A stretch of 64,000 nucleotides of DNA, from contig NZ_JANDMF010000007.1 in the NCBI RefSeq assembly GCF_031626875.1, positions 1-64,000 on the forward strand, written 5' to 3'. Below are positions 33,992 through 43,010 of this stretch, piece by piece. Every line of letters begins with the position of its first letter. Position 1 is the first letter of the stretch. The translations under genes and the position numbers were made by a program. The notes under the pieces are model-generated. The model saw nothing but the letters and a program-made list of their open reading frames with translations. It made no database searches and was not told where the DNA came from. Origin of the DNA: Clostridium sp031626875. Its GTDB lineage: Bacteria; Bacillota; Clostridia; Clostridiales; Clostridiaceae.

Positions 33992-35902
33992 TTGAATAAT
34001 GAAAAATTTTTGTTAGTTAAACTACTATCAGGAAAATGTGACGTTATTATTGATAGGGTTAGTGAAAGTTACAAACAAGAAGAGAAAGGATACTACAATC
34101 TTAATGGAAATGATAAAGATGTATCTAAAGTTTTAAATAAGGATAATATCTATAAAATAGTTTTTATAATAACTGAAGAAAATGAAGAAACATATATTGG
34201 GAGAGAGATTTATTTTGGGGAAGCACAAAAAAATTCTAAGGAGAATTTAGAATTTAACATAGTAGAGAAGGTAAAGTCACAGCTAGTAATTTCTAATTTT
34301 TTAGAGCATTTAGGATTGGATTTAGAAAGAGATTTTTATGAAAATTCATATTTAAGTATTGAAACTTCAATGAATTTATATAAACAATTAGAGTTTTCTG
34401 TAAAAGATCTATTTGAAATTGATATAGAAGATATTAACAGACAAAAAAAGAAGTATAAGGAAATTCAAGCAGAAGAACAATATCATAAGTTGAGCCAAAA
34501 AAATCAATATTGTAGAAGATATATAGGTAAACAATTTACTCCAAGTGATAATTTAGTAATAAGAGGAGAATTTCAAAGAGATAGAGAAAGAATTGTACAT
34601 GCTAAATCAATGAGAAGATTAGTAGATAAAGCACAAATATTTACCTCTACAAAAGGTGATCATTTCAGAACAAGAATGACACATACCCTAGAAGTTTCAC
34701 AAATAGCAAGAGGGATATGTAGTAATTTGAATTTACATAATGAGTTAGTAGAGGCTATAGCTTTAGCACATGATATTGGACATACTCCCTTTGGTCATCA
34801 AGGAGAACGTACATTAAATTCTATATTAAAAAACGAACTTAAAATAATTAAAAATTGTGATGAACTCAAAATGGGAGGATTTAAACATTCTTTTCAAGGT
34901 ATTAGAGTATTAAGCCATTTAGAAGAAAAATATTTGGATTTTGATGGCTTAGATGTGTCTTATCAAGTTTTAGAAGGAGTTTTGAAACATACTAATATAC
35001 AAAAAACAAAAGATTGTGAAAACTGTCATAAGTGTGATGAAAAGAAGTGCTTTAATATTGATGAATTCTTAGTTAATGGAGATAAAGAAAATTTATTTTT
35101 AGATTATACATTCCCAACAACTCTAGAAGGACAAATTGTAAATATAGCAGATGAAATTGCACAAAGAGGTCATGATTTAGATGATGCTTTAGCATCTAAG
35201 CATTTATCAATTTCTGAACTATTAGAAATATGTAATATAAAAAAGATGGAGAAGATTAGAGATGTTATTGAAGTTATTATAAAAACAGAAAGCAAACTAA
35301 AAGGAAAAAATAGAGTTTTTATAGATGAAAATGACATAAAAAGATCTAGAATTGTATCAGGTATTGTAACATTTTTTATAAATGACGTAACTAAAGCTTC
35401 TAGATTAAATATAGAAAAGTATATAAATAGTGGTAACGACTTTTTTGAAAAATATAATAGGGTAGATGAACAAATTATAGATTTTAGTGTAGATGGCAAG
35501 TTTATATTAAAGTATTTAGAAAAAGTTATAAATAAGAAAGTAATAAATAGTTTTGATGTTTCAAGATTTGATGGTAAGGCGGGCAAAATTGTAGAAAAAC
35601 TTTTTAAAGCATATTATGAGAATATTATGATTCTTCCAGATGGAACATTAAAGAGAATCTATTTAGATATTAGGAAGTTTAGTAATAATGTAATTGATTT
35701 TAGAGATGGAGATATAAATATAGTTAGAGAGGAAATTAACAAGATTTGCAATGTGGATTTAAAAGAATTTAAAGATAAAGATGAGTATCTTGAATATTAC
35801 AAGAAGAGAAGAGTAATTGTACGGAATATAGCAGATCAGATTTCTGGAATGACTGATAATTTTGCAATTAGTGAATACAAGAAAATATATGATATTACAT
35901 AG
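33992..35902 (+). CDS. dGTPase/HD-domain dNTP triphosphohydrolase, long form
   Basis: A dNTPase: the block RERIVHAKSMRRLVDKAQIF, then HD metal motif HDIGHTPFGH (His260, Asp261) and a later NIADEIAQRGHDLDDAL. At 636 aa it is longer than most dGTPases. Residues 1-170 form an extra acidic N-terminal part with no family I recognise, and a four-Cys cluster (342, 345, 348, 353) sits in the inserted loop before the C-terminal HD half. TTG start at 33992 with AGGGGGCGAG. It would hydrolyse dGTP or other dNTPs to nucleoside plus triphosphate. Confidence 0.87.
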   Translation: MNNEKFLLVKLLSGKCDVIIDRVSESYKQEEKGYYNLNGNDKDVSKVLNKDNIYKIVFIITEENEETYIGREIYFGEAQKNSKENLEFNIVEKVKSQLVISNFLEHLGLDLERDFYENSYLSIETSMNLYKQLEFSVKDLFEIDIEDINRQKKKYKEIQAEEQYHKLSQKNQYCRRYIGKQFTPSDNLVIRGEFQRDRERIVHAKSMRRLVDKAQIFTSTKGDHFRTRMTHTLEVSQIARGICSNLNLHNELVEAIALAHDIGHTPFGHQGERTLNSILKNELKIIKNCDELKMGGFKHSFQGIRVLSHLEEKYLDFDGLDVSYQVLEGVLKHTNIQKTKDCENCHKCDEKKCFNIDEFLVNGDKENLFLDYTFPTTLEGQIVNIADEIAQRGHDLDDALASKHLSISELLEICNIKKMEKIRDVIEVIIKTESKLKGKNRVFIDENDIKRSRIVSGIVTFFINDVTKASRLNIEKYINSGNDFFEKYNRVDEQIIDFSVDGKFILKYLEKVINKKVINSFDVSRFDGKAGKIVEKLFKAYYENIMILPDGTLKRIYLDIRKFSNNVIDFRDGDINIVREEINKICNVDLKEFKDKDEYLEYYKKRRVIVRNIADQISGMTDNFAISEYKKIYDIT

Positions 35903-36153
35903 TACAAGCTTTTTATTTCAGTTGAATCTAAAAGAAAATTTGTAATTTTAATTGATTTGGTTGACTAAAATTAGTGTATCATTCATAGTGATAAAAAGAT
36001 ATTTGAGGAAAATGTAAAAAAATAATTAAAATTTCAATATAGTATGTATTTTTAAGTTTACTTGTGCTATATTTTATGGTGTTAATAATAATGGAATTTT
36101 AATCCATTATTAATCTATAAATTAATTGTATTCATGCACGAGGAGCGTTGAAA

Positions 36154-36678
36154 ATGAGAGAAAGATCAAAGACAGTCTTTATGATATCAGGAATTGTTTT
36201 ATTTGCAGTTTTTGGATATTGCTTTAGGGACACAACTAATTCAATATGTTCAGAAAAGATAAGTAACTCAGAGTTATTAAATTTAGATTCAGGAGAAAAA
36301 AGTATAGATACTAGTATCACTCCATATGTTTTAAATTCAAAAGTAAAGAGTGATGGATTTTTAACTAAAAATGAAGCTTTAACTGAAATATTTAGAAATG
36401 AGATAAATACAGAATCAATTCCTAAATATTTCATTCCAGTGAAAGCTATAGATGGTAATGTGGACAATCTAAAAAAGGTTGAAGAAAGTAATGCCTTTTT
36501 ATGTAATGATAATAATAAACTTGATAATGGCATATTGATTGAATTGCCAGAATTTAATGAAAATAATAAAACTGATAATTTTATAGTTAAAGATTATAAT
36601 TCAATAAAGGTTGGAGGAGAAGGAGATATTGATAGGGGAACCATATCCAATACTGGCAATGTTGAATTTTTAAGATAA
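36154..36678 (+). CDS. Hypothetical membrane-anchored protein
   Basis: A 174-residue protein with one N-terminal membrane segment (residues 8-24, then C) and an outer, Asn/Asp/Ser-rich soluble part lacking known motifs. TTG 36148 is too close to the AGGAG site (36141-36145), so ATG 36154 (spacing 8) is used. Single-gene unit after a 250-base AT-rich gap. Confidence 0.6.
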   Translation: MRERSKTVFMISGIVLFAVFGYCFRDTTNSICSEKISNSELLNLDSGEKSIDTSITPYVLNSKVKSDGFLTKNEALTEIFRNEINTESIPKYFIPVKAIDGNVDNLKKVEESNAFLCNDNNKLDNGILIELPEFNENNKTDNFIVKDYNSIKVGGEGDIDRGTISNTGNVEFLR

Positions 36679-36687
36679 TTTAGAAAT

Positions 36688-36724
36688 AAAGACAGTGATT
36701 ATAGTCATTGTCTTTATAATTTTA
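36688..36724 (+). terminator. Terminator between convergent genes
   Basis: AAGACAGTGA (36689-36698) pairs with TCATTGTCTT (36705-36714, one G-T pair), T-rich after. It overlaps the stop of the - strand GNAT gene. Confidence 0.65.
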
Positions 36725-37235
36725 TCCAATATCTTTGTGTAAATCTATTTTCTTCTGCAACTTCATTTTCAAGTATTCCATTATTTGAAATAATAGTTTT
36801 TGCAGATGCAATATTATTAGAATCACAAGTTATTAGAACTTTTAATAAATTTAGCTCTTTACATTTTTCTAAAGCTAAAGATAACATTTCTTTTGCATAT
36901 CCTTTTCTACGCTCAGATTTTCTAACACTATATCCAATATGTCCACCAAATTGCGATAAATATTCATTTAATCTATGACGAATGTCTATCATGCCTATAA
37001 CTTTATTGTCATCTATTCTTATTGCTAAATATGTTGAAGCTGGAACTAAACCTTCTCTTACTGTTTCTTCACTTAAATTATCTTTTATAGCTGAAAGCCA
37101 TTCTTCAAAAGAAGTAGCATTTTTCAGTCCAGCAGTACCATCCATACTGTCTCCATTAGTAGTGAATTCTTCTTTATAATCTATAACTTGTTTTTTGTAA
37201 TCTTCAGCAGGTAAAATAAGCTTGATTCTTTTCAT
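36714..37235 (-). CDS. GNAT family N-acetyltransferase
   Basis: A 173-residue GNAT protein. The acetyl-CoA motif A is GGHIGYSVRKSERRKGYAKE (about residues 95-114), preceded by VIGMIDIRHRLNE, with LITCDSNNIASAKTIISNNG as motif B. It resembles the clostridial group acting on small molecules or proteins; substrate unknown. Reverse-strand GGAGATG site. Convergent with the preceding gene. Confidence 0.85.
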   Translation of the reverse strand: MKRIKLILPAEDYKKQVIDYKEEFTTNGDSMDGTAGLKNATSFEEWLSAIKDNLSEETVREGLVPASTYLAIRIDDNKVIGMIDIRHRLNEYLSQFGGHIGYSVRKSERRKGYAKEMLSLALEKCKELNLLKVLITCDSNNIASAKTIISNNGILENEVAEENRFTQRYWIKL

Positions 37236-37365
37236 AAGATTTTCTCATCTCCATTCATTAAAATTTGCCTCTTTATTTAAACTTCAAATTATATTTATTT
37301 CATTATATAATAGATAATAAGAAAAATACAATTTTTACTGCATAAGGAAAACAAGGAGTTAAACA

Positions 37366-37509
37366 ATGAAAAAGTATAATGAAAATAAAAAATTAATAGG
37401 GCTGCATAACACGAAAAAACAGATAATCATTAAATTTAAATGGTTATCTGTTTTTTTTGTATTTGTTATAATTATACATTGGAGCATATTTTTCTATGTA
37501 TATCTTTAG
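37366..37509 (+). CDS. Possible 47-aa small membrane protein (doubtful)
   Basis: ATG 37366 has an AAGGAG site at 37353-37358 and opens a 47-codon frame with a basic start and one hydrophobic segment. But a terminator hairpin lies inside it (37418-37452), and its end overlaps the convergent MerR gene. It may be a truncated leftover or a leader; I would not rely on it. Confidence 0.25.
   Translation: MKKYNENKKLIGLHNTKKQIIIKFKWLSVFFVFVIIIHWSIFFYVYL
37418..37452. terminator. Bidirectional terminator after the MerR gene
   Basis: AACAGATAATCATT (37418-37431) pairs with AATGGTTATCTGTT (37439-37452) with one G-T pair, A-run on one side and T-run on the other. It can serve the - strand MerR gene as well as any + strand transcript. 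Confidence 0.75.
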
Positions 37510-37873
37510 TACCAGTTTCAATAGCCTCTTTGTAATAAGAACATTTACGATTAATTAAATCTAATGATTTTTGTAATTCTTCCATTTGAGCTTCAATGAT
37601 TTTTTTTCTTTCAAGAAACATTTCATATTTTTCAGCCAATGAACCTTCACCATTCTTTACCCAATCACTAAATTTTTTAATGTCCTTAATTGGCATTCCA
37701 GTTTTTTTTAAACATTCTACAATTTCAAGCATACCAATATCTGAATCTGAAAAAACACGATAGCCTGATTCTTTTCTTTCTAAAAATGGTAAAAGACCTT
37801 CTTTATCATAGTATCTTATTGTAGAAAGTGGTAAGTTCATCATTTCTGCAACTTCTCTAATTGTATATTTCAT
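37472..37873 (-). CDS. MerR family transcriptional regulator
   Basis: A 133-residue MerR protein: HTH YTIREVAEMMNLPLSTIRYYDKEG (cut: residues 3-27), wing with GYRVFSDSDIGMLEIV, then the dimerising coiled coil. The C-terminal effector part is short with two Cys (residues near 115 and 131), similar to aldehyde/redox-sensing MerR proteins (AdhR/NmlR group). Start is the second in-frame ATG, with GGGAGG. Divergent from the DXS-like gene, whose promoter has the 19-base MerR spacing. Confidence 0.88.
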   Translation of the reverse strand: MKYTIREVAEMMNLPLSTIRYYDKEGLLPFLERKESGYRVFSDSDIGMLEIVECLKKTGMPIKDIKKFSDWVKNGEGSLAEKYEMFLERKKIIEAQMEELQKSLDLINRKCSYYKEAIETGTKDIHRKICSNV

Positions 37874-37978
37874 AGTACCTCCCATTATTAGTTGTTTTTA
37901 CATCATATTGATAACATAAAAATATTATAAACAAAAATATGTATATGTACAAACTTTAAAAATTTTATAAAGAAAGTA

Positions 37979-38009
37979 TTGACTTTAAAGTTGGCTTTAG
38001 GGTTATAGT
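37979..38009 (+). promoter_or_regulatory. MerR-type promoter of the DXS-like gene
   Basis: TTGACT (37979-37984) and TATAGT (38004-38009) are 19 bases apart, the over-long spacing that MerR activators correct. The spacer carries TAAAG-TTGG-CTTTA (37986-37999). The neighbouring divergent MerR gene is the obvious regulator. Confidence 0.75.
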
Positions 38010-38064
38010 CTTCTATGTAGAATAAATCTATGAATAAAAAAACTAAAGGAAAAAGGAGATTGTT

Positions 38065-39825
38065 ATGTTTAATATTTTAAATAAAATAAATTCACCTCTA
38101 GATGTAAAAAAACTTTCAATTGAAGAGTTAAACATATTATCCAGTGAGGTTAGAGAAGCTTTACTTAAAAAAGTAAATGCAACTGGTGGTCATATGGGAC
38201 CAAACTTAGGAATGGTTGAAGCAACAATAGCATTGCACTATGTTTTTAATTCTCCTAAAGATAAGATGGTGTACGATGTTTCACATCAAAGCTATACACA
38301 TAAGATTTTAACAGGACGTAAAGAAGCCTTTATGAATCCTGATAGATATCATTCAGTTTCTGGATATACTAATCCTAATGAAAGTGAGCATGATTATTTT
38401 ACAGTTGGACATACTTCAACTTCAGTAAGCCTTGCAACAGGCCTTGCTAAAGGAAGAGATTTAAAAGGAGATAATGAAAATATTATAGCTGTAATAGGAG
38501 ACGGTTCTTTAAGTGGAGGACAAGCTTATGAAGGGCTTAATAATGCATCAGTTTTAAATAGTAACATTATAGTTTTAGTAAATGATAATGAGATGTCTAT
38601 TGCAGAAAACCATGGTGGACTGTATCAAAATCTATCTCTTTTAAGAGAAACAAAAGGAAAAGCTGAAAGTAATTTCTTTAAAACTTTGGGTTTTGATTAT
38701 TACTATATAGAAGATGGGCATAATATAGAAGAATTAATAGAAACTTTTAATAAAGTAAAAGATATAGATCATCCTGTTGTATTACATATGCATACAATTA
38801 AAGGAAAAGGCTTAGAAGTAGCAGAGAAGAATAAAGAACAATGGCACTGGTCACTTCAAGGAGCACTTGATGTTAAACCAGAGCAAAAGTTTGAAATGCC
38901 AGAAAATTATGCAAGTATTACAAGAGAATTTATAGCTGCTAAATATCAAAAAGATAGAAAAGTTATTGCAATTTCAGCAGCAACACCAATGATTACTGGA
39001 TTTACTCCTGATTTTAGACAAAAAGCTGGAATTCATTATACAGATGTAGGAATAGCAGAAGAACATGCAGTTGCTTTTGCATCAGGTATAGCAGCAAATG
39101 GAGGAAAACCTATTATTGCAATAGCAAGTTCATTTGTACAACGTACTTATGATCAACTATCACATGATTTATCTTTAAATAAAAATTCAGCTGTTATCCT
39201 TGTATTTGGAGGTGGAATTTCAGGGAGTGATTCTACACATTTAGGTACTTTTGATATACCATTAATAAGCAATATACCAAACATGGTTTATTTGGCTCCA
39301 ACATGCAAAGAAGAGTATTTAACTATGTTAAATTGGGCAGCAGATCAAAATGAACATCCAGTATCTATAAGGGTACCAAGTGGTGAGCTCATATCAACAG
39401 GAATAGAAGATACAACAGACTATTCTATATTAAATAAGTTTAAGGTTGAAGAAAAGGGAAGTAAAGTTGCTATAGTAGCTTTAGGAAGTTTCTTTAAACT
39501 GGGTAAAAAAGTAAAAGCTATGTTAAAGGATAAGCTAGATGTTGATGCTACACTTATAAATCCTCATTTCATAACAGGAATAGATGAGGAATTATTAAAA
39601 TCATTAGAAAATAATCATAAAGTGGTTGTTACATTAGAAGATGGTCTTGTTGATGGTGGATTTGGAGAAAAGATTACTCGTTTCTATGGTTCATCAGAAA
39701 TGAAAGTATTGAATTTTGGAAGCAAGAAAGAATTTACTGATAGTGTGCCAGTAGATAAGTTATATGAAAGATATCATTTAACTGATGAGCTTATAGTAAA
39801 AGATATAGAGAATTTAATTAAATAG
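38065..39825 (+). CDS. 1-deoxy-D-xylulose-5-phosphate synthase-like transketolase
   Basis: A TPP enzyme of the DXS family: GGHMGPNLGMVEATIAL, TPP/Mg motif GDGSLSGGQAYEGLNN (from residue 145), second domain with Glu in VGIAEEHA and a transketolase C-terminal domain. It is 586 aa, shorter than housekeeping DXS (about 620) and not in an isoprenoid operon. Inducible by a MerR regulator, it may serve a catabolic or stress-linked reaction with a different aldehyde acceptor; that is inference. AAAAAGGAG site. Confidence 0.82.
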   Translation: MFNILNKINSPLDVKKLSIEELNILSSEVREALLKKVNATGGHMGPNLGMVEATIALHYVFNSPKDKMVYDVSHQSYTHKILTGRKEAFMNPDRYHSVSGYTNPNESEHDYFTVGHTSTSVSLATGLAKGRDLKGDNENIIAVIGDGSLSGGQAYEGLNNASVLNSNIIVLVNDNEMSIAENHGGLYQNLSLLRETKGKAESNFFKTLGFDYYYIEDGHNIEELIETFNKVKDIDHPVVLHMHTIKGKGLEVAEKNKEQWHWSLQGALDVKPEQKFEMPENYASITREFIAAKYQKDRKVIAISAATPMITGFTPDFRQKAGIHYTDVGIAEEHAVAFASGIAANGGKPIIAIASSFVQRTYDQLSHDLSLNKNSAVILVFGGGISGSDSTHLGTFDIPLISNIPNMVYLAPTCKEEYLTMLNWAADQNEHPVSIRVPSGELISTGIEDTTDYSILNKFKVEEKGSKVAIVALGSFFKLGKKVKAMLKDKLDVDATLINPHFITGIDEELLKSLENNHKVVVTLEDGLVDGGFGEKITRFYGSSEMKVLNFGSKKEFTDSVPVDKLYERYHLTDELIVKDIENLIK

Positions 39826-39880
39826 GAATGTCAGGTGTTTGTGTAGCTTTAGGTAGGAAATAGGGTGCATATTATAGGTG

Positions 39881-39922
39881 AAATTAAGCTTTAGCTATTT
39901 ATGGTTAGAGCTTAATTTTTTT
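39881..39922 (+). terminator. Terminator of the DXS-like gene
   Basis: AAATTAAGCT (39881-39890) pairs with AGCTTAATTT (39909-39918), T-run to 39922. Confidence 0.8.
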
Positions 39923-40047
39923 GTTTTTTCTATGCACATTTAATTTTTTATATATGGAGAAAATAAGATTTATATTAGAAAATATATAATCATTGTCAAG
40001 GTAAGGGTGAAAATTATGAAATTCAAAATTTAAAGAGAGGTAGTAAT

Positions 40048-40833
40048 GTGAGTGGAATAAAAGAGCTATATGGGGTGTTAAAAGGAAAAGTTTCTAGATA
40101 TGATGAATGTGATGCTAGAATCAATACAATTAAGCCACATGTGCATATTTATGTGAAGGTTAATAATATAGAATATGATATTGCAGTTAATACTAAATCT
40201 GCTCCGAGAAATCCAATTATAATTAATGGTAAGAAAGTAGAAAATGATCTTTTATATATTGCTAATTCTAAGTTTAATGCTAAACAGATTACTCATTTGC
40301 AAAATTTGAAACAGGGATTTTATCCAATAAAATATCATAATGAGTTTGTTTTTCATAGAACAGACTATCCTAAGAAACTACATATAAAGTTCCCTAGCTC
40401 TAAATATAATCCTAAAGATATAGCTGTAGACTTTATACGTAGCAACTTATTTAATCCATGTGAAATGAAAGTACTGCCTTCAACTAAAATTGGTCCTGAT
40501 AATGACTTAGCAGATTTTTTTCAAAAGCAAATAGGAGATAAGGCTATTAAAAAACATGCCATAATTTATGTTTATGGAGGTCATTTCAATAAGGGGAAGG
40601 GTATTCATGAAGTTCATATGAATCAAGGAAGTATTGGGGATTATGAATTTTCAAATGGAGTATTTCAAGATGGTTGCATATTGTTACAATATCCCAACAA
40701 TCATTGGGAAGGAATATTTTTAGCATTTCAATCTCAAACATGGGATACTAATGATAAGACTGGCAATTCAGAAGGAGAATCTTTTATTTATGACCATGAG
40801 AGTGGTGAAAGTATATGTAAGCCATTGAAATAA
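40048..40833 (+). CDS. DUF2278 family protein (YukJ-like)
   Basis: A 261-residue soluble protein with the DUF2278 pattern: YGVLKGKV at the front, HVHIYVKVNNIEYDIAVNTKS, LDY-like and the ending block IHEVHMNQGS, FQDGCILLQYPNNHWEGIFLAFQSQTW. Members may have a hydrolase-like role, but none is proven to my knowledge. GTG start 40048 with GAGGTAG. Single-gene unit. Confidence 0.85.
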   Translation: MSGIKELYGVLKGKVSRYDECDARINTIKPHVHIYVKVNNIEYDIAVNTKSAPRNPIIINGKKVENDLLYIANSKFNAKQITHLQNLKQGFYPIKYHNEFVFHRTDYPKKLHIKFPSSKYNPKDIAVDFIRSNLFNPCEMKVLPSTKIGPDNDLADFFQKQIGDKAIKKHAIIYVYGGHFNKGKGIHEVHMNQGSIGDYEFSNGVFQDGCILLQYPNNHWEGIFLAFQSQTWDTNDKTGNSEGESFIYDHESGESICKPLK

Positions 40834-40856
40834 AGCAATGGCTCATAATTGTCTAA

Positions 40857-41756
40857 TTATTCTGCTGATAATACGCTATTTAAAATCATTCCAAAGATTA
40901 TCAATAAAATCCCAATTAACCCTAAAAGGTCAGGTAATGAATCTCCAAGAAGCAAAATTCCTCCAAGTAGTGAGAATATAACTTCTCCAGACTGAGTGGA
41001 TTCAATTACAGCTAGCCATTTCTGGTTTGACTTTACATAATCAGTAGCTTTAAAGAATAATAATGTAGCTATTATACCTGAAAATAGTGCAACGCAAAAA
41101 GCTTGTACAGTTTGTGATGCTGATGGCAAACCAACATTAGAAACACCAAAGATAGATAATATAAGCCAGAAAGGCAAGCTACATAAAATCATTCCATAAA
41201 CACGTTCTATTGTTGATATATTATCATCACAAACTTTCATCATCTTTCTATTACCAAGTGGATAGGAAATAGCTGCTACAAGTATTGGTAAAAGTGTTGA
41301 TAAACTTGCAGCTAAATTTAAATTTTCTATATTATTGAGTTGTAATAAAAAGACGCCAGCTAATATAATTACTGAAGCACATAAATTCTTAAAAGGAATT
41401 TTTCTTTTAAATAAAGGTGTAAGAAGTACCCCCATAACTATAGTTATCTGCCATGAAGCTGCAATAAGCCAAGACTCACCATAATCACCGGCATAAGAAA
41501 GTGGAGCATAAAAAAGTCCAAAACCAATGGTGCTCCATATAAGCCATTCTTTAAAATGATTTTTAATAGTATTATGAATATTCATAAATCCATATTTCTT
41601 TTTAACTATTAAAGCCATAATGGGTAAAGCAAACATAAAACGAAGGCTTGCACTCCATATCCAGCTACCACCAGATAAATTCATACTTCTATTTAAAACA
41701 AAAGTAAAGGCGAAAAAGAAGGAACTTATTATTCCTAACATAAATGCTTTTTTCAT
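40857..41756 (-). CDS. DMT-superfamily multidrug-type exporter
   Basis: A 299-residue protein with ten membrane segments in two repeats; the start (GIISSFFFAFTFVLNRSMNLSGG cut short) and SGEVIFSLLGGILLLGD near the end match the EmrE-like subfamily of DMT transporters. Probably exports a metabolite or drug. GGAG site on the reverse strand. Single-gene unit, convergent with DUF2278. Confidence 0.85.
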   Translation of the reverse strand: MKKAFMLGIISSFFFAFTFVLNRSMNLSGGSWIWSASLRFMFALPIMALIVKKKYGFMNIHNTIKNHFKEWLIWSTIGFGLFYAPLSYAGDYGESWLIAASWQITIVMGVLLTPLFKRKIPFKNLCASVIILAGVFLLQLNNIENLNLAASLSTLLPILVAAISYPLGNRKMMKVCDDNISTIERVYGMILCSLPFWLILSIFGVSNVGLPSASQTVQAFCVALFSGIIATLLFFKATDYVKSNQKWLAVIESTQSGEVIFSLLGGILLLGDSLPDLLGLIGILLIIFGMILNSVLSAE

Positions 41757-41838
41757 ATGTAATTTCTCCTATATTATAATATACAAAATACACTATAACA
41801 TATTTTTCTTTGTGTTATCAAATTGAATAAGTATTTAT

Positions 41839-41870
41839 AAAAGGCACTCTAAAAAAATAGAGTACCTTTT
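41839..41870 (-). terminator. Terminator of the pectate-lyase-like gene
   Basis: AAAAGGCACTCTA (41839-41851) pairs with TAGAGTACCTTTT (41858-41870) with one mismatch; reads as a hairpin with T-rich tail on the - strand. Confidence 0.7.
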
Positions 41871-41892
41871 CATATTTTGAAAGTATATATTT

Positions 41893-42693
41893 CTAGTTTA
41901 AGTTCCAATTAAATTGACCTTTTTTGTTACCAGTTGCAGTATTTCCAGATTGTACTGGATTTACTTTGTTGTGATTTCTTAAGAATCCCCAACCTTTATT
42001 ATTAGTAGCGGTGCAATTTTTTACTGTAATCAAGCCACCATTTACACCATTATAAGAATTAGGTCCAAGTTTGAAGCCGTTTCCATCACCATTACCACCA
42101 GAACCATTATTCATTGCTTTACAACCAATAAAAGTTATATTTGCTCCAGCTGTATATGTGTCATATCCATCATCACTATTTCCAGTAGCAGAGCAATTCT
42201 TCAATGTAATATTTTTAGCACCATTCTTTATTCCAAATCCATCAGCATTTTCACCTTTTTTTGCAGGGTCATAATTATTGTTTGAAATACAACCATCTAA
42301 TGTTATGTTTGAAACATTGTTTTTCACTTCAATTCCAGCAAATTGGGCCTTGGTAACAGTACAATTCTTTAAAGTTTTTCCAGAACAATCTTGTACACTA
42401 ATCCCTTGTCTTTTAGCATTATTAATTGTGATCCCTGTAATACTAGCTTTAGATACTATAGCAATAGTATCATTTGGGCATCCAGAAGCATCAATTATAA
42501 CACCATTTGCAACAATATCTTTTGTAACTTTTACACCTTTAGTAAGCTTATAATTTCCAGCAGGGATTGTACCTCCTTTTTCCAATAAAGCTGCAATGTC
42601 AGTAGCTGCATTAGCTTTCATAGGAGCAAATGTTGCACCTATTGATAATGCTAAAAATGCAGTTGTAAGAATTGAAATAGCTTTTTTTTTCAT
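41893..42693 (-). CDS. Secreted right-handed beta-helix protein, pectate lyase PL9-like
   Basis: A 266-residue exported protein: signal peptide to about residue 30 (KANA, then ATD), then repeated beta-helix coils (TLKNCTVTKAQFAGIEVKNN, ITLKNCSATGNSDDGYDTY). The NADGFGIK and NSDDGYD blocks match the Ca-binding Asp cluster of pectate lyase family 9. It is shorter than usual PL9 enzymes (about 400 aa). It may act on pectin, fitting the plant-polymer theme of the GH78 cluster. ATG 42693 with AAGGAGTGG is used. Confidence 0.83.
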   Translation of the reverse strand: MKKKAISILTTAFLALSIGATFAPMKANAATDIAALLEKGGTIPAGNYKLTKGVKVTKDIVANGVIIDASGCPNDTIAIVSKASITGITINNAKRQGISVQDCSGKTLKNCTVTKAQFAGIEVKNNVSNITLDGCISNNNYDPAKKGENADGFGIKNGAKNITLKNCSATGNSDDGYDTYTAGANITFIGCKAMNNGSGGNGDGNGFKLGPNSYNGVNGGLITVKNCTATNNKGWGFLRNHNKVNPVQSGNTATGNKKGQFNWNLN

Positions 42694-43010
42694 TGTATAC
42701 CACTCCTTAAATTTTAAATTTGTGTAATTAAACAAAAAAGTTGAAAAATAATTAAATATTCTGACAATATAAGATTAAATTAAAAGAGATATAAAATAAA
42801 TAGATTTAGCTTGAAGTATAAAAAGTAATTCTTGAAATGAATATAGATATGTTTTAAGTGTAGTTTTTATTATATTAGTATACTAATTAAAATGATCAGA
42901 TGAATATTAATATGAATTATAATTATAATTACAAGTATAACTAGGGTTCAATTACAAATAATATTTAGAGGTGTTATAACCATCTAATAAAAAAGCAGGA
43001 GGACGAAAAA
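42694..43010. other. Divergent upstream region, no gene
   Basis: About 317 AT-rich bases between the beta-helix gene and the DUF326 gene. There is a low-complexity ATTATAATTATAATTAC stretch near 42913-42933 but no ORF with a ribosome site. It should contain both promoters. Confidence 0.5.

Noticed and set aside
40820..40843. Hairpin AGCCATTG/CAATGGCT at the end of the DUF2278 gene
   Set aside because: The stem is only 8 bp, overlaps the stop codon and has no T-run on either strand, so it is weak as a terminator.
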